A stretch of DNA of 64,000 nt from Agrobacterium genomosp. 13 str. CFBP 6927 (GTDB lineage Bacteria > Pseudomonadota > Alphaproteobacteria > Rhizobiales > Rhizobiaceae): NCBI GenBank assembly GCA_900012615.1, contig LT009757.1, forward strand, positions 1,278,195 to 1,342,194. Reading direction: 5' to 3'. Numbering within the stretch: the stretch's first letter is position 1; every line of letters starts with the position of its first letter. Made by a program: the position numbers and the translations under genes. This document shows, piece by piece, positions 29,533-38,430 of this stretch. The notes under the pieces were generated by a model. It had not been told where the DNA came from. It ran no database searches and saw only the letters and a list, made by a program, of their open reading frames with translations.

Positions 29533-30033
29533 ATGATCCGGCAGGTCGCAGCTTTGCTTTTTCAGATCACGCTGGTCGTGAGCCTCGGTGTCGCGGGCAT
29601 CCGTATCGCCTCGCTCGTGAACGGCGAGGCCGGATATGCGACGGCAGGCCTTGCCGCCAACACGGAAATGCTGTGGACGACCTCACCGGTGCGGGTCGAT
29701 CCTCGTCGCCAAAACTATGAACGCATCCCGACGCCGCCCGATCTCTATCCCCTCAAAATGCATGCGGATCAGCGCCTGCGCGTGGTTGCCAGCAACCGCT
29801 TCACTTTCAAGGGGCAGGAATTCCGGCTGGCGGGCGTGGAGGAAGTCGATCGCAACCGGGTCTGCACGGGTTCCGATGGCCGCCGTTATGCCTGCGGCCT
29901 GAACGCTTTCAAGGCACTGGAGAACCGGTTGCGCGGGAGATATCTCGAATGCCGCGTGGTGGAGGAGGGTGCCGCTGCCCGTTCTGTCGAATGCCGGATC
30001 AACGGACAGGATGTGCGGGCGTTATTGCAATAG
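29533..30033 (+). CDS. Exported protein with degenerate thermonuclease-like domain
   Basis: A protein of 166 residues with an N-terminal hydrophobic segment (about residues 5-30) that should be a signal anchor or signal peptide. The C-terminal half (about 75-166) looks like the SNase/OB fold: FTFKGQEFRLAGVEEV, then RRYACGLNAFKALENRLRGRYLECRVV and an invariant-looking Cys pair. Active nucleases have RLxGIDAPE; here the acidic/Pro part is changed to GVEEVDRN, so catalysis is doubtful. It is probably a periplasmic protein of unknown role. The start ATG follows TCGGTGAC without a strong ribosome-binding sequence. Confidence 0.7.
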   Translation: MIRQVAALLFQITLVVSLGVAGIRIASLVNGEAGYATAGLAANTEMLWTTSPVRVDPRRQNYERIPTPPDLYPLKMHADQRLRVVASNRFTFKGQEFRLAGVEEVDRNRVCTGSDGRRYACGLNAFKALENRLRGRYLECRVVEEGAAARSVECRINGQDVRALLQ

Positions 30034-30107
30034 GCGATCGAGAGGGGTTGCCACAAGGTGGGTGAAAGTGATTGCCTGAAAACGAGATTTGCAGGTTCTG
30101 GGAAATT

Positions 30108-30183
<76 letters not shown>

Positions 30184-30334
30184 ATAAGGGTTCCGGCATT
30201 TCTTCCGGTTCCGGGAACCGAAGCGGCTGTTGTTCCGTTCGGTGGCGGCTTACTACTTCGGCTAATCGAAGAGTGCAAGCACAAAAACAGCCCGGCTTCA
30301 TTTTTTTGTCGCCGGGCTGATTTATTCAATAGGA

Positions 30335-30721
30335 TCAAGCTTCTTCGTCGTCGCCCGTTACGCCTATGATGCCGGACATGTCGTCATCATCATCGTCTTC
30401 GTCGGCTTCGAGGAAGGTGTCGTCATCGTCGTCGATTTCCACGTCGTCGTCGTCGCCCATATCCGGGATCTCGTCGCCGCTGTTGTCTCCGTCGGCGTCT
30501 TCCAGCGATACGAGTTCGACTTCCGTGTTTTCGGTATCGACTTCCGCCACTTCCTCTTCTTCAGCCTGCTCCATCTTGGCCTGGGCGGTGCTTTCCTCAA
30601 AGAAGGAGAGCGGCCAGGACTTGCCGGTATAGGGAGAAACGACCGGGTCGCGGTTCAGATCGTAGAACTTCTTGCCGGTATCGGGGTCGGTGCGCTTGGT
30701 ACCAAGTTCCGCTTTTGCCAC
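30335..30721 (-). CDS. TIGR02300 family acidic protein
   Basis: A protein of 128 residues. The first 45 residues (MAKAELGTKRTDPDTGKKFYDLNRDPVVSPYTGKSWP) form a small conserved zinc-ribbon-like region, though the usual Cys residues are absent. The rest is extremely acidic, with runs of Asp near residues 89-115. The family is restricted to alphaproteobacteria and has no known function. It is divergent from cmk. The repetitive GAT/GAC codons make this stretch look like a repeat at DNA level. Confidence 0.9.
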   Translation of the reverse strand: MAKAELGTKRTDPDTGKKFYDLNRDPVVSPYTGKSWPLSFFEESTAQAKMEQAEEEEVAEVDTENTEVELVSLEDADGDNSGDEIPDMGDDDDVEIDDDDDTFLEADEDDDDDDMSGIIGVTGDDEEA

Positions 30722-30950
30722 TGTCTAAGCCTCAAATTGTCGAATGAGTTTCGGTGTGTACGCCGTAAAACCGGCATAGACGGTAAAATTTCTAGCCGGT
30801 CCCCTTAATCGTTGCGGTCTTTCGTGTCAAAGACAAACTTCGGATGTCGTCTTCCCTTGCCGCAAGCTGTATGCGGGGATGCTCATAAATATCGGGAAAC
30901 ATCCCGTACTCCATATTGTATCAATGACCAATGCACAGGCAGAAAGCTTC

Positions 30951-31583
30951 ATGACCTTCACGATCGCCATAGACGGGCCGGCTGCGGCGGGCAAAGGCAC
31001 TTTGTCACGCAAGATTGCGCAGACCTATGGCTTCCATCATCTCGATACCGGGCTGACCTACAGGGCGACGGCCAAGGCGCTTCTTGATGCCGGCCTGCCG
31101 CTCGATGATGAGGCCATCGCTGAAAAAGTGGCGCTGGAACTCGACCTTGCCGGCCTCGACCGCTCTGTCCTTTCCCGGCACGATATCGGCGAGGCGGCTT
31201 CGAAGATTGCGGTCATGACGCCGGTAAGGCGGGCGCTGGTCAAGGCGCAGCAGCGTTTTGCATTAAAGGAGCCGGGCACGGTTCTGGATGGCCGTGACAT
31301 CGGGACGGTGGTGTGCCCGGATGCGCCGGTGAAGCTTTACGTCACGGCTTCGCCCGACGTCAGGGCGCGGCGGCGTTATGATGAAATCCTCGCCAATGGC
31401 AGCGTTGCGGATTATCATGCCATTTTCGCTGAAGTGAAAAAACGCGATGAGCGCGACATGGGCCGCGCCGACAGCCCGTTGAAGCCGGCTGAAGACGCGC
31501 ACTTGCTAGATACGTCGGAAATGAGTATAGAGGCGGCGTTTCAGGCCGCGCGGACGATCATCGACGCCGCCCTGGAGAGATAG
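30951..31583 (+). CDS. cmk: Cytidylate kinase
   Basis: Phosphorylates CMP and dCMP with ATP. The product is 210 residues from the ATG at 30951; an ATG at 30924 is possible but adds a tail unlike the family. The P-loop is GPAAAGKGT at about residues 9-17, followed by [21 protein letters not shown] and RYDEIL. It lies 169 bases before rpsA in the usual alphaproteobacterial order, but the gene normally in front, aroA, is absent here. Confidence 0.95.
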   Translation: MTFTIAIDGPAAAGKGTLSRKIAQTYGFHHLDTGLTYRATAKALLDAGLPLDDEAIAEKVALELDLAGLDRSVLSRHDIGEAASKIAVMTPVRRALVKAQQRFALKEPGTVLDGRDIGTVVCPDAPVKLYVTASPDVRARRRYDEILANGSVADYHAIFAEVKKRDERDMGRADSPLKPAEDAHLLDTSEMSIEAAFQAARTIIDAALER

Positions 31584-31657
31584 GTTTCTCGCGGAACGGC
31601 TTCCTGCCGTCTGCGTTTAGTCCGGAATTGCCCGAAGACATGTCCTTGCGCCGGAAA

Positions 31658-31671
31658 GCCTTTTAAAAGGC
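31658..31671. other. Perfect palindrome in the rpsA leader
   Basis: GCCTTTTAAAAGGC, 14 bases, lies 82 bases upstream of the rpsA start. It could form a small hairpin in the leader or be a protein site. S1 is known to control its own translation in other bacteria, but a link to this site is speculative. Confidence 0.3.
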
Positions 31672-31752
31672 GGGCATGGGGTCGGGTATCAACAACACTA
31701 GCCCACCGGCGCTTTTGTATTCGCCATTGCGCGGATGCAATCAGGAGATTTC

Positions 31753-33453
31753 ATGTCAGTATCTACCCCCACGCGCGAAGATTTCGCAGCGCTTCTCGAA
31801 GAATCCTTTGCCTCCAACGATCTTGCCGAAGGCTATGTTGCCAAGGGTATCGTAACGGCAATCGAGAAGGACGTTGCCATCGTCGACGTCGGCCTCAAGG
31901 TTGAAGGCCGCGTACCGTTGAAGGAATTCGGCGCGAAGTCCAAGGACGGCACGCTGAAGGTCGGCGACGAAGTCGAAGTTTACGTCGAGCGCATCGAAAA
32001 CGCTCTCGGCGAAGCCGTTCTGTCGCGCGAGAAGGCTCGCCGCGAAGAAAGCTGGGTCAAGCTCGAAGCCAAGTTCGAAGCTGGCGAGCGCGTCGAAGGC
32101 GTTATCTTCAACCAGGTCAAGGGTGGTTTCACCGTCGATCTGGACGGCGCTGTTGCCTTCCTTCCGCGTTCGCAGGTCGACATCCGTCCGATCCGCGACG
32201 TTACCCCGCTGATGCACAACCCGCAGCCCTTCGAAATCCTCAAGATGGACAAGCGTCGCGGCAACATCGTTGTTTCGCGCCGTACGGTTCTCGAAGAGTC
32301 GCGTGCCGAGCAGCGTTCTGAAATCGTTCAGAACCTCGAAGAAGGCCAGGTTGTTGACGGCGTCGTCAAGAACATCACCGATTACGGTGCGTTCGTTGAC
32401 CTCGGCGGCATCGACGGCCTGCTGCACGTTACCGACATGGCATGGCGCCGCGTCAACCATCCTTCGGAAATCCTCAACATTGGCCAGCAGGTCAAGGTTC
32501 AGATCATCCGCATCAACCAGGAAACCCACCGTATCTCGCTCGGCATGAAGCAGCTCGAGTCCGATCCGTGGGATGGCATCTCCGCCAAGTACCCGGTTGG
32601 CAAGAAGATCTCCGGTACGGTCACGAACATCACCGACTACGGTGCATTCGTCGAGCTGGAGCCGGGCATCGAAGGCCTGATCCACATTTCCGAAATGTCC
32701 TGGACCAAGAAGAACGTACATCCCGGCAAGATCCTGTCCACGAGCCAGGAAGTCGACGTTGTCGTTCTCGAAGTCGATCCGTCCAAGCGCCGTATCTCGC
32801 TCGGCCTCAAGCAGACGCTGGAAAACCCGTGGCAGGCATTTGCCTACAGCCATCCGGCCGGCACTGAAGTTGAGGGCGAAGTCAAGAACAAGACTGAATT
32901 CGGTCTGTTCATCGGTCTCGAAGGCGATGTCGACGGCATGGTCCACCTGTCGGATCTCGACTGGAACCGTCCGGGCGAGCAGGTCATCGAAGAGTACAAC
33001 AAGGGTGACGTCGTCAAGGCTGTCGTTCTTGACGTTGACGTCGAGAAGGAACGCATCTCGCTCGGCATCAAGCAGCTCGGCAAGGATTCCGTCGGCGAAG
33101 CCGCGACCTCCGGCGATCTGCGCAAGAACGCCGTTGTTTCGTGCGAAGTCATCGCCGTCAACGACGGTGGCGTGGAAGTGAAGCTCGTCAACCACGAGGA
33201 CATCACCTCCTTCATCCGCCGCAACGATCTCGCACGCGATCGCGACGATCAGCGTCCGGAGCGTTTCTCGGTCGGTCAGGTTTTCGACGCCCGCGTCGTC
33301 AACTTCTCCAAGAAGGACCGCAAGGTCATGCTTTCGATCAAGGCGCTGGAAATCGCTGAAGAGAAGGAAGCCGTCGCACAGTTCGGTTCGTCCGACTCGG
33401 GCGCTTCGCTCGGCGACATCCTCGGCGCGGCTCTGAAGAACCGCGGCGAATAA
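31753..33453 (+). CDS. rpsA: 30S ribosomal protein S1
   Basis: An mRNA-binding ribosomal protein of 566 residues, full length, with six S1 repeats: the first two (starting near residues 26 and 110) are divergent ribosome-binding repeats, and the last four include the typical NITDYGAFVDLGGIDGLLHVTDMAW, NITDYGAFVELEPGIEGLIHISEMSW and KTEFGLFIGLEGDVDGMVHLSDLDW. Codon use is clearly biased (AAG, CGT/CGC, GTC/GTT), as expected for high expression. AGGAG stands 6 bases before the ATG at 31753. A strong terminator follows. Confidence 0.98.
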   Translation: MSVSTPTREDFAALLEESFASNDLAEGYVAKGIVTAIEKDVAIVDVGLKVEGRVPLKEFGAKSKDGTLKVGDEVEVYVERIENALGEAVLSREKARREESWVKLEAKFEAGERVEGVIFNQVKGGFTVDLDGAVAFLPRSQVDIRPIRDVTPLMHNPQPFEILKMDKRRGNIVVSRRTVLEESRAEQRSEIVQNLEEGQVVDGVVKNITDYGAFVDLGGIDGLLHVTDMAWRRVNHPSEILNIGQQVKVQIIRINQETHRISLGMKQLESDPWDGISAKYPVGKKISGTVTNITDYGAFVELEPGIEGLIHISEMSWTKKNVHPGKILSTSQEVDVVVLEVDPSKRRISLGLKQTLENPWQAFAYSHPAGTEVEGEVKNKTEFGLFIGLEGDVDGMVHLSDLDWNRPGEQVIEEYNKGDVVKAVVLDVDVEKERISLGIKQLGKDSVGEAATSGDLRKNAVVSCEVIAVNDGGVEVKLVNHEDITSFIRRNDLARDRDDQRPERFSVGQVFDARVVNFSKKDRKVMLSIKALEIAEEKEAVAQFGSSDSGASLGDILGAALKNRGE

Positions 33454-33478
33454 TCGCTTCGATCCTTTGAAAATGAAG

Positions 33479-33508
33479 AACCCGCCGGAATTTCCGGCGG
33501 GTTTTTTA
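33479..33508 (+). terminator. Terminator of rpsA
   Basis: Arms AACCCGCCGGAA (33479-33490) and TTCCGGCGGGTT (33492-33503), followed by TTTT. A classical strong rho-independent terminator. Confidence 0.93.
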
Positions 33509-33552
33509 TTGGGTTTATCGTCCGCGTCAGGAATGGAAGAGCGACGCGGTGC

Positions 33553-35082
33553 TCAGAGCATGCCGCTCATCCGCAGATAATAGTTTTCAGCGCTGTCATC
33601 GGAAGCTGCTTCCGGCTCGTCGGTCTCGTCATTGGCGGCGACACGTTCTTCGGCTTCATCCTGAGCGCCAGGATTTTCACCCTCCGGTTCGCCTTCCGCC
33701 TCCTCCTCGGAAAACGGCCCGCTTCCGCGATGCGGACTTTCCGATTCATGATCGTCTTCCGCCGGGGGATAGGCGACAAGTGGTAGCGGCGTGCCTTCTT
33801 TCGCAAGGGCTGCCGCGATCAGCGATTGCGACGCCGATTGCTCGAGCATCGCCATTCTGGCTTCCGGATCAATGGCGGCGCGGGGAAGGGGCTGGGCTTC
33901 GGGCCTATTGGCGATTGTTTCCGTTTCCTCGCCGGACGGGCGGGCGGCGGCTGTTGCCGAAGCGGTTTTTTCGGCAGGCTGTTCTTCCGGCTGCTGTGGC
34001 GGAATGCCCGGTGGAGTGGCGGCGGGCTGGGTCGTGGCTGTTGCCCTGGCAGGAAGTTTGCCGGTCAGGGCGGCGAGCAGCAGGTTTTCCATATCTCGGG
34101 CATCGCCTGCAGGTTGGCCGGATGGCTGGAGCAGGGCCGCCCGCGCGTCCTTCTGTTCGGCCTTCACCACGTCCCGAAGCGGCAGGGCAGGTCGCGTTTC
34201 GGCATTTTCTGCCCGTGGGGATTTTGCCGAATGGGTCTCCGCCGGTGCGGTCCCTTCCTTTGCCGCGTTTCCCGTTTGCAGTTGAGGCGGACGTGCCGCG
34301 CTTTCGGCCTTTCCGTCCGTTCTTGCCGCTTCAGGTGAAGAATCGGGCAGGTCGGTGGGCGAGGCAGGAAGATTGGTCCGCAGGTCCGGCAATGCGGTGG
34401 CCATCGCTTTTACTGCTGCGGCACCAAGGGCAGGCAGGCCGATGAATTGGGACAGGAGCCTGCCGGTTGTCTGTGCATTTGACAGTTGCGCAGCCGCAGC
34501 CGCATTCGGGCGGCTTTCCGCGTTCTGGCCTTGGGGTGTCTGGGCCTTCGGTTGTGGTGGCTGTGCTGGCGTTGGATTGGCCGAATTATTCTGCTGATAG
34601 GAGGAGACGACGGCCTTTGCGGCAAGATCCATTCCCTTGTAGCGGGAAAGCTCGATCAGAAGTGCAAGGCGTGCGGCATCCGGTCCCGTTGGCTGTTTCA
34701 GGATTTCGGCCAGCATTGAAAGGCTCAATCCCTGCAGGACCTTTGCGACCTGTTGTTCCAGTGCCAGACGCTGCGGGGCGGGCAGGGCGCGAATGGCGTC
34801 CGTCAGACGCACCACGTAGGCCTGAATGGCTTCGCCGTCCTGTCTTGGCAGGTTCATCAGCTTGCCGAGCGTTTCCGCCAGAATGGCGGTGCTGCGGGAA
34901 AGCTGAAATTCGCTGGCGAGGGAGGCGATCGCGGCTCTGGCAAAAAGACTGCTGCCATTGCCGGGTGCGGCATTGCTTGCCTGTGGCTGCGCGACCTCTT
35001 TCTGCTGCCCGCGCGGTGTCGGTGTGGCTGAGGCTCCATAGGCGGCATCGGCGGCCGGAATTTTCGGTACAGGCGGTAACAT
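33553..35082 (-). CDS. Unrecognised Pro/Ala-rich protein, member of a three-gene set
   Basis: A protein of 509 residues with no family recognised. Residues about 45-165 look folded and helical, with LGKLMNLPRQDGEAIQAYVVRLTDAIRALP followed by LSLSMLAEIL, which resembles the repeat of the 409-residue neighbour. Residues about 166-495 are low-complexity Pro, Ala, Glu and Gln. The tail ends AENYYLRMSGML, a weak match to the DDNGLY tail of the two genes upstream. There is no signal peptide or membrane segment. The composition is like flagellar hook-length (FliK) linkers, but the FliK core is not seen and no flagellar gene is near. Confidence 0.72.
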   Translation of the reverse strand: MLPPVPKIPAADAAYGASATPTPRGQQKEVAQPQASNAAPGNGSSLFARAAIASLASEFQLSRSTAILAETLGKLMNLPRQDGEAIQAYVVRLTDAIRALPAPQRLALEQQVAKVLQGLSLSMLAEILKQPTGPDAARLALLIELSRYKGMDLAAKAVVSSYQQNNSANPTPAQPPQPKAQTPQGQNAESRPNAAAAAQLSNAQTTGRLLSQFIGLPALGAAAVKAMATALPDLRTNLPASPTDLPDSSPEAARTDGKAESAARPPQLQTGNAAKEGTAPAETHSAKSPRAENAETRPALPLRDVVKAEQKDARAALLQPSGQPAGDARDMENLLLAALTGKLPARATATTQPAATPPGIPPQQPEEQPAEKTASATAAARPSGEETETIANRPEAQPLPRAAIDPEARMAMLEQSASQSLIAAALAKEGTPLPLVAYPPAEDDHESESPHRGSGPFSEEEAEGEPEGENPGAQDEAEERVAANDETDEPEAASDDSAENYYLRMSGML

Positions 35083-35342
35083 GCTGCGCTCCGTTCCTAT
35101 CGATTACCGCCGCTGGCTGCGAAAGGGCCCTCCTGGCTCTCTGATCCGCATTTGGCTGTATGTTGAAAGATTGCCGCGCCGGTGATGTACAGGTGTCATC
35201 TCGCCCGCTCATGCGGGAGCGCCGTGCGCGCCACCGGCCCGAATACCAGCTCTTGTCGGAGCACACAGAATCATTAAGCCGAAGCTTGACCTGCAGATAT
35301 TAAGATTTGGCTAACCACGGGCAGTGCCGTTCACTGGTGCCT
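35083..35342. other. Intergenic region inside the three-gene set
   Basis: A gap of 260 bases between the 106- and 509-residue genes, both on the minus strand. It probably holds a separate promoter for the 509-residue gene. No terminator, RNA gene or clear repeat was seen. Confidence 0.4.
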
Positions 35343-35663
35343 TCAGGGAGAAACGCCGATGAACATGCGGTAAAGCCCATTATCGTCGGAATTGACCGAT
35401 GAAATGTGATCCGGGTCGCTGACCGTCTGATCCAGAGCCTCCGGCGGCATCGCATCGAGCCAGCTCGCCTTTGGAAAGCTTCTCTCCGGACGGATATCTT
35501 CAGGGGCGATGAGGTTATCTTCCTCGACCGGCGCGACAAAAACAACGTCATCCGGGACAAGCGACGGGGCAGCCATGGAGAGCAGCGTCTGTGCCGCATT
35601 CTGTTCGGCATCGTGACTGGCGGTGCCGGATATGCCTGAAATATCGGACATGTCTGAACTCAC
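35343..35663 (-). CDS. Unrecognised small acidic protein with DDNGLY tail
   Basis: A protein of 106 residues from a GTG at 35663, or 102 from the ATG at 35651; neither start has a good ribosome-binding sequence. It is acidic, Ser/Pro-rich and probably disordered in the middle. The end reads SVNSDDNGLYRMFIGVSP, sharing SxDDNGLYxL/M with the end of the 409-residue protein 36 bases upstream. This shared tail suggests both are bound by the same partner or share a processing or targeting signal. No family is recognised. Confidence 0.6.
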   Translation of the reverse strand: MSSDMSDISGISGTASHDAEQNAAQTLLSMAAPSLVPDDVVFVAPVEEDNLIAPEDIRPERSFPKASWLDAMPPEALDQTVSDPDHISSVNSDDNGLYRMFIGVSP

Positions 35664-35699
35664 ATCATGTTTCGCTCAAGTGACTATGGGAAGCAGCAA

Positions 35700-36929
35700 T
35701 CATGCCGCCTTTTTCTTCAGCAGTTCATAAAGGCCATTGTCGTCGATCGAGATCGGCAGAATGGTGTCTCGGGCATCCTCGATAACGGCCTGCGCATCGA
35801 GCAGTTTTTCGGCGTCGTCTTCCGCTTCAGCTGGCGACGCGGGTGCATCCTTGCCGGCAGCTTCGTTATCGTTTTCAGGAGGAGCAGGTTCAGCGGCCGG
35901 CGTTGCGGCAAGTACGGAAATCAGGGCCATTTCCGAAGAAATATCGACTGGACCCTGCTCGCCTGCCGCGTCCGTTTTTTCATCGGCGGAGGCGTCCAGA
36001 TGTTCTTTGACGACATCCTGCAATTCCTGCACATCTTCAAGCTTGCCCTGCGCATCGCGGGTCTGGATATCCTCTTCCCGCTCGGCCGCAACTTCCGCAT
36101 CGTTGATCTCGCCGATGCGATTTTTCCCGCGCTCAGCCTGCAATTCTTCCTTGCTCTTCGGGTCTGCGACATCTTCAAGGCGCTGGATGACCTTCAGCGT
36201 CTCCCGTGTCATGAAGCGCGTACCCTGCGCCTGCTCGTTCAGCGCATCCTTGACGGCGCGCGCGGCATCGCCATAAGGGTTGGCGATGGCGGCGATCATC
36301 TGTTGCGCGGAAACGCCGAGTTCCTTGAGACCCGTGGATTCTTCCAGATCCTCGACAGTCCGGGGCAGGGTGGCACGCGCCGCCATGATGGCCTTCGACA
36401 GCTGCTCGCCGAAATCCTCTTCCTTGCCCGACAGGCCGGCGCCTGCCGCGATGCGTGCAGCAAGGGCGGCCATGGGGTCTGTCTTGGCGCCGACGCCGTT
36501 GTTCAGAACGTTCAGGACCTGCGCTTCCGAGACACCGAAGGATGTCAGGGAAATCTTCGTGGCTTTTCCCTGTGCATCGGTTTTTTCGAAATTTTCAGTC
36601 AGGGTCAGCGCGTCCTGAAGCCTCTGCGCGAAAGAGGTGTTCGATTCATTGGCTTCCTGGGTGATGCCGAGGGCGGAGGAGAAGCGGGAAACAAGCGAGG
36701 CGAAGGGATCCGCGTCCGGCTTCATGATGCCGAACAGATAGGCGCTTATCTTTTCATTGGCGACACGCTGGCTTTCGTCCGGCTGCGGCTGCGTTTTGAC
36801 CGCGTCATCCTTTTGGGTGCCGTTTGCCTTTTCCTGCTCTTCGCGCTGGCGTTCCTCGATGGTCTCGACCATCGACCGCATGATGTCGCTGACTGCAATG
36901 CCTGCCGTCTGCTGTAGCGGAGTAATCAT
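35700..36929 (-). CDS. Unrecognised protein with an internal duplicated helical domain and DDNGLY tail
   Basis: A protein of 409 residues, no signal peptide or membrane segment. Two related segments lie in tandem: residues 74-142 (DPFASLVSRFSSALGI...SFAQRLQDAL...FGVSEAQVLNVL) and 151-216 (DPMAALAARIAAGAGL...DFGEQLSKAI...LGVSAQQMIAAI). A coiled, highly charged stretch covers about 240-320, then an Ala/Pro/Glu linker, and the tail PISIDDNGLYELLKKKAA. It heads the trio that continues with the 106- and 509-residue genes, 83 bases after the RNase D-like gene on the same strand. No function can be given from the sequence. Confidence 0.72.
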   Translation of the reverse strand: MITPLQQTAGIAVSDIMRSMVETIEERQREEQEKANGTQKDDAVKTQPQPDESQRVANEKISAYLFGIMKPDADPFASLVSRFSSALGITQEANESNTSFAQRLQDALTLTENFEKTDAQGKATKISLTSFGVSEAQVLNVLNNGVGAKTDPMAALAARIAAGAGLSGKEEDFGEQLSKAIMAARATLPRTVEDLEESTGLKELGVSAQQMIAAIANPYGDAARAVKDALNEQAQGTRFMTRETLKVIQRLEDVADPKSKEELQAERGKNRIGEINDAEVAAEREEDIQTRDAQGKLEDVQELQDVVKEHLDASADEKTDAAGEQGPVDISSEMALISVLAATPAAEPAPPENDNEAAGKDAPASPAEAEDDAEKLLDAQAVIEDARDTILPISIDDNGLYELLKKKAA

Positions 36930-37012
36930 CTGGAAAGTCCCCGGCCGCCCAAAGTTGCGGCCGAGAATAGGCAGTTCTGGTAAATCAGTGCTTAAACAAT
37001 CTGCGGGAACGC

Positions 37013-37639
37013 TCAGCTATGGGCGAAAATATCCGTTTCTTCCCAGCCGAGAAGGTCGAGCTTCGCGCGGGTCGGCAGAAAGGCGAAACAGGCATCGGCG
37101 TGATCGAGGCGGCCGTCGCGGATAAGGCGGGCTGTCAGCTTGTCGCGCAGCGCATGCAGGTAAAGCACGTCGGAGGCAGCATATTCAAGCTGCGCGGGCG
37201 ACAGGGTTTCCGCTGCCCAGTCCGATGATTGCTGCGCCTTGGAAATATCGATTTCCAGCATTTCCTTCAGATTGTCCTTCAGCCCATGCCGGTCCGTATA
37301 GGTGCGGGTCAGGCGCGAGGCGATCTTGGTGCAGAAAACCGGCGTGGTCGTCACGCCGAAGGTGTGGAACAGAACGGCAATGTCAAAACGGCCATAATGA
37401 AAGATCTTCTGGCGGGCGGGATCGGCAAGCATCCGGACAAGGTTCGGGGCCTCCTTCTGGCCGGCGGCGATGCGGATGACGTCTGCCGTGCCGTCGCCCG
37501 GCGAAAGCTGGACGACGCAGAGACGATCACGGCGCGGCACCAGTCCCAGCGTTTCCGTGTCGATGGCGATGGCGCCGGTATAACGTGCGGCATCTTCGGC
37601 GGAAATATCGCCTTCGTGGTAACGGATGGGTGCGGCCAT
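37013..37639 (-). CDS. RNase D-like 3'-5' exonuclease (single domain)
   Basis: A protein of 208 residues from the ATG at 37639. DEDDy exonuclease motifs are present: ExoI GAIAIDTETLGL, ExoII IFHYGRFDIAVLFHTF and ExoIII QLEYAASDVLYLHAL. The HRDC domains of full-length RNase D (about 370 residues) are missing, so it belongs to the short alphaproteobacterial group. It probably trims structured RNA or tRNA 3' ends. The longer frame upstream to 37822 is not family-like and overlaps the divergent gene. Confidence 0.9.
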   Translation of the reverse strand: MAAPIRYHEGDISAEDAARYTGAIAIDTETLGLVPRRDRLCVVQLSPGDGTADVIRIAAGQKEAPNLVRMLADPARQKIFHYGRFDIAVLFHTFGVTTTPVFCTKIASRLTRTYTDRHGLKDNLKEMLEIDISKAQQSSDWAAETLSPAQLEYAASDVLYLHALRDKLTARLIRDGRLDHADACFAFLPTRAKLDLLGWEETDIFAHS

Positions 37640-37815
37640 GTCTTGCTCCAGGAATTTCCAGTTCGTTGCTCCGGCTATAACGGAAAGAGCAGCCGGACGA
37701 TACCGTTTTATAGGTCCGTCCAAGGTCCTTCGCGGGCCTCTTGGCACTTGCCTTTGCGAAAGTCCCCGGGTTAGGTTCGGGAAATCCTTTTCTTCCAGAT
37801 TGCATGAAATTCCCG

Positions 37816-38430
37816 ATGACAAAGAAAATCTATCTCGCCGGACCGGAAGTTTTCCTCCCGAACGCGCGTGAAATGCTTGATCTCAAGGCCGCGCTTGCGC
37901 GGGAAGCCGGTTTTGTGCCGCTATCGCCGGGTGATCTGCAAATCCCTCCGGCGGATACGAAGATCGGCCACGGTTGCAACATCAATGCCATCGATGAGCA
38001 GATGATGCTGGAAGCGGATGCGGTGATCGCCAATCTAACGCCGTTCCGCGGTATCGCCGCCGATACGGGAACGAGCTACGAACTTGGGTTCATGTGCGCG
38101 CTGGGCAAGCCGGTTTTCGCCTATACCAATGTCGCGGCCAATCATTTCACCCGCATCAAGGCGCATTACGGCGGTATTGCCGCAATTGACGAAACCGGCC
38201 GGTATCGCGGGCCGGAAGGGCTGTCGATCGAGAATTTCGACATGGTCGACAATCTCATGCTGCATGGCGGGATCGTGCGGCGCGGCGGCGTCATCATCGT
38301 CGGAAACGCGTCCGGGGAGGCGCTGTATACGGATCTGGACGCCTACAGGCGCTGCCTCGCTGTGGCCGCCGCAAAATTATTGACAGAGACTGACCCTGAC
38401 AGAAGAAATCTAGCGGAGACATCATCATGA
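37816..38430 (+). CDS. Nucleoside 2-deoxyribosyltransferase family protein
   Basis: A protein of 204 residues from the ATG at 37816, beginning MTKKIYLAGPEVFLPNA; an ATG at 37804 is an alternative, and neither shows a ribosome-binding sequence. Family signs are YLAGPEVF, the INAIDEQMMLEADAVIANLTPFRG segment with the catalytic-type Asp, and DTGTSYELGFMCALGKPVFAY with the nucleophile-type Glu. It should exchange or hydrolyse deoxyribose-base bonds in nucleotide salvage. It overlaps the next gene by ATGA. Confidence 0.88.
   Translation: MTKKIYLAGPEVFLPNAREMLDLKAALAREAGFVPLSPGDLQIPPADTKIGHGCNINAIDEQMMLEADAVIANLTPFRGIAADTGTSYELGFMCALGKPVFAYTNVAANHFTRIKAHYGGIAAIDETGRYRGPEGLSIENFDMVDNLMLHGGIVRRGGVIIVGNASGEALYTDLDAYRRCLAVAAAKLLTETDPDRRNLAETSS

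Noticed and set aside
30366..30600. Apparent simple-sequence repeat rich in GTC/GAC
   Set aside because: It is the coding sequence of the Asp-rich tail of the TIGR02300-type protein, not a CRISPR or mobile repeat.
31756..33195. 479-codon minus-strand open frame
   Set aside because: Antisense of rpsA; composition reflects the strong codon bias of rpsA.
33553..35082. Assignment of the 509-residue protein as flagellar hook-length regulator FliK
   Set aside because: Only the Pro/Ala-rich composition is similar; the FliK C-terminal core is not seen and no flagellar genes are nearby.
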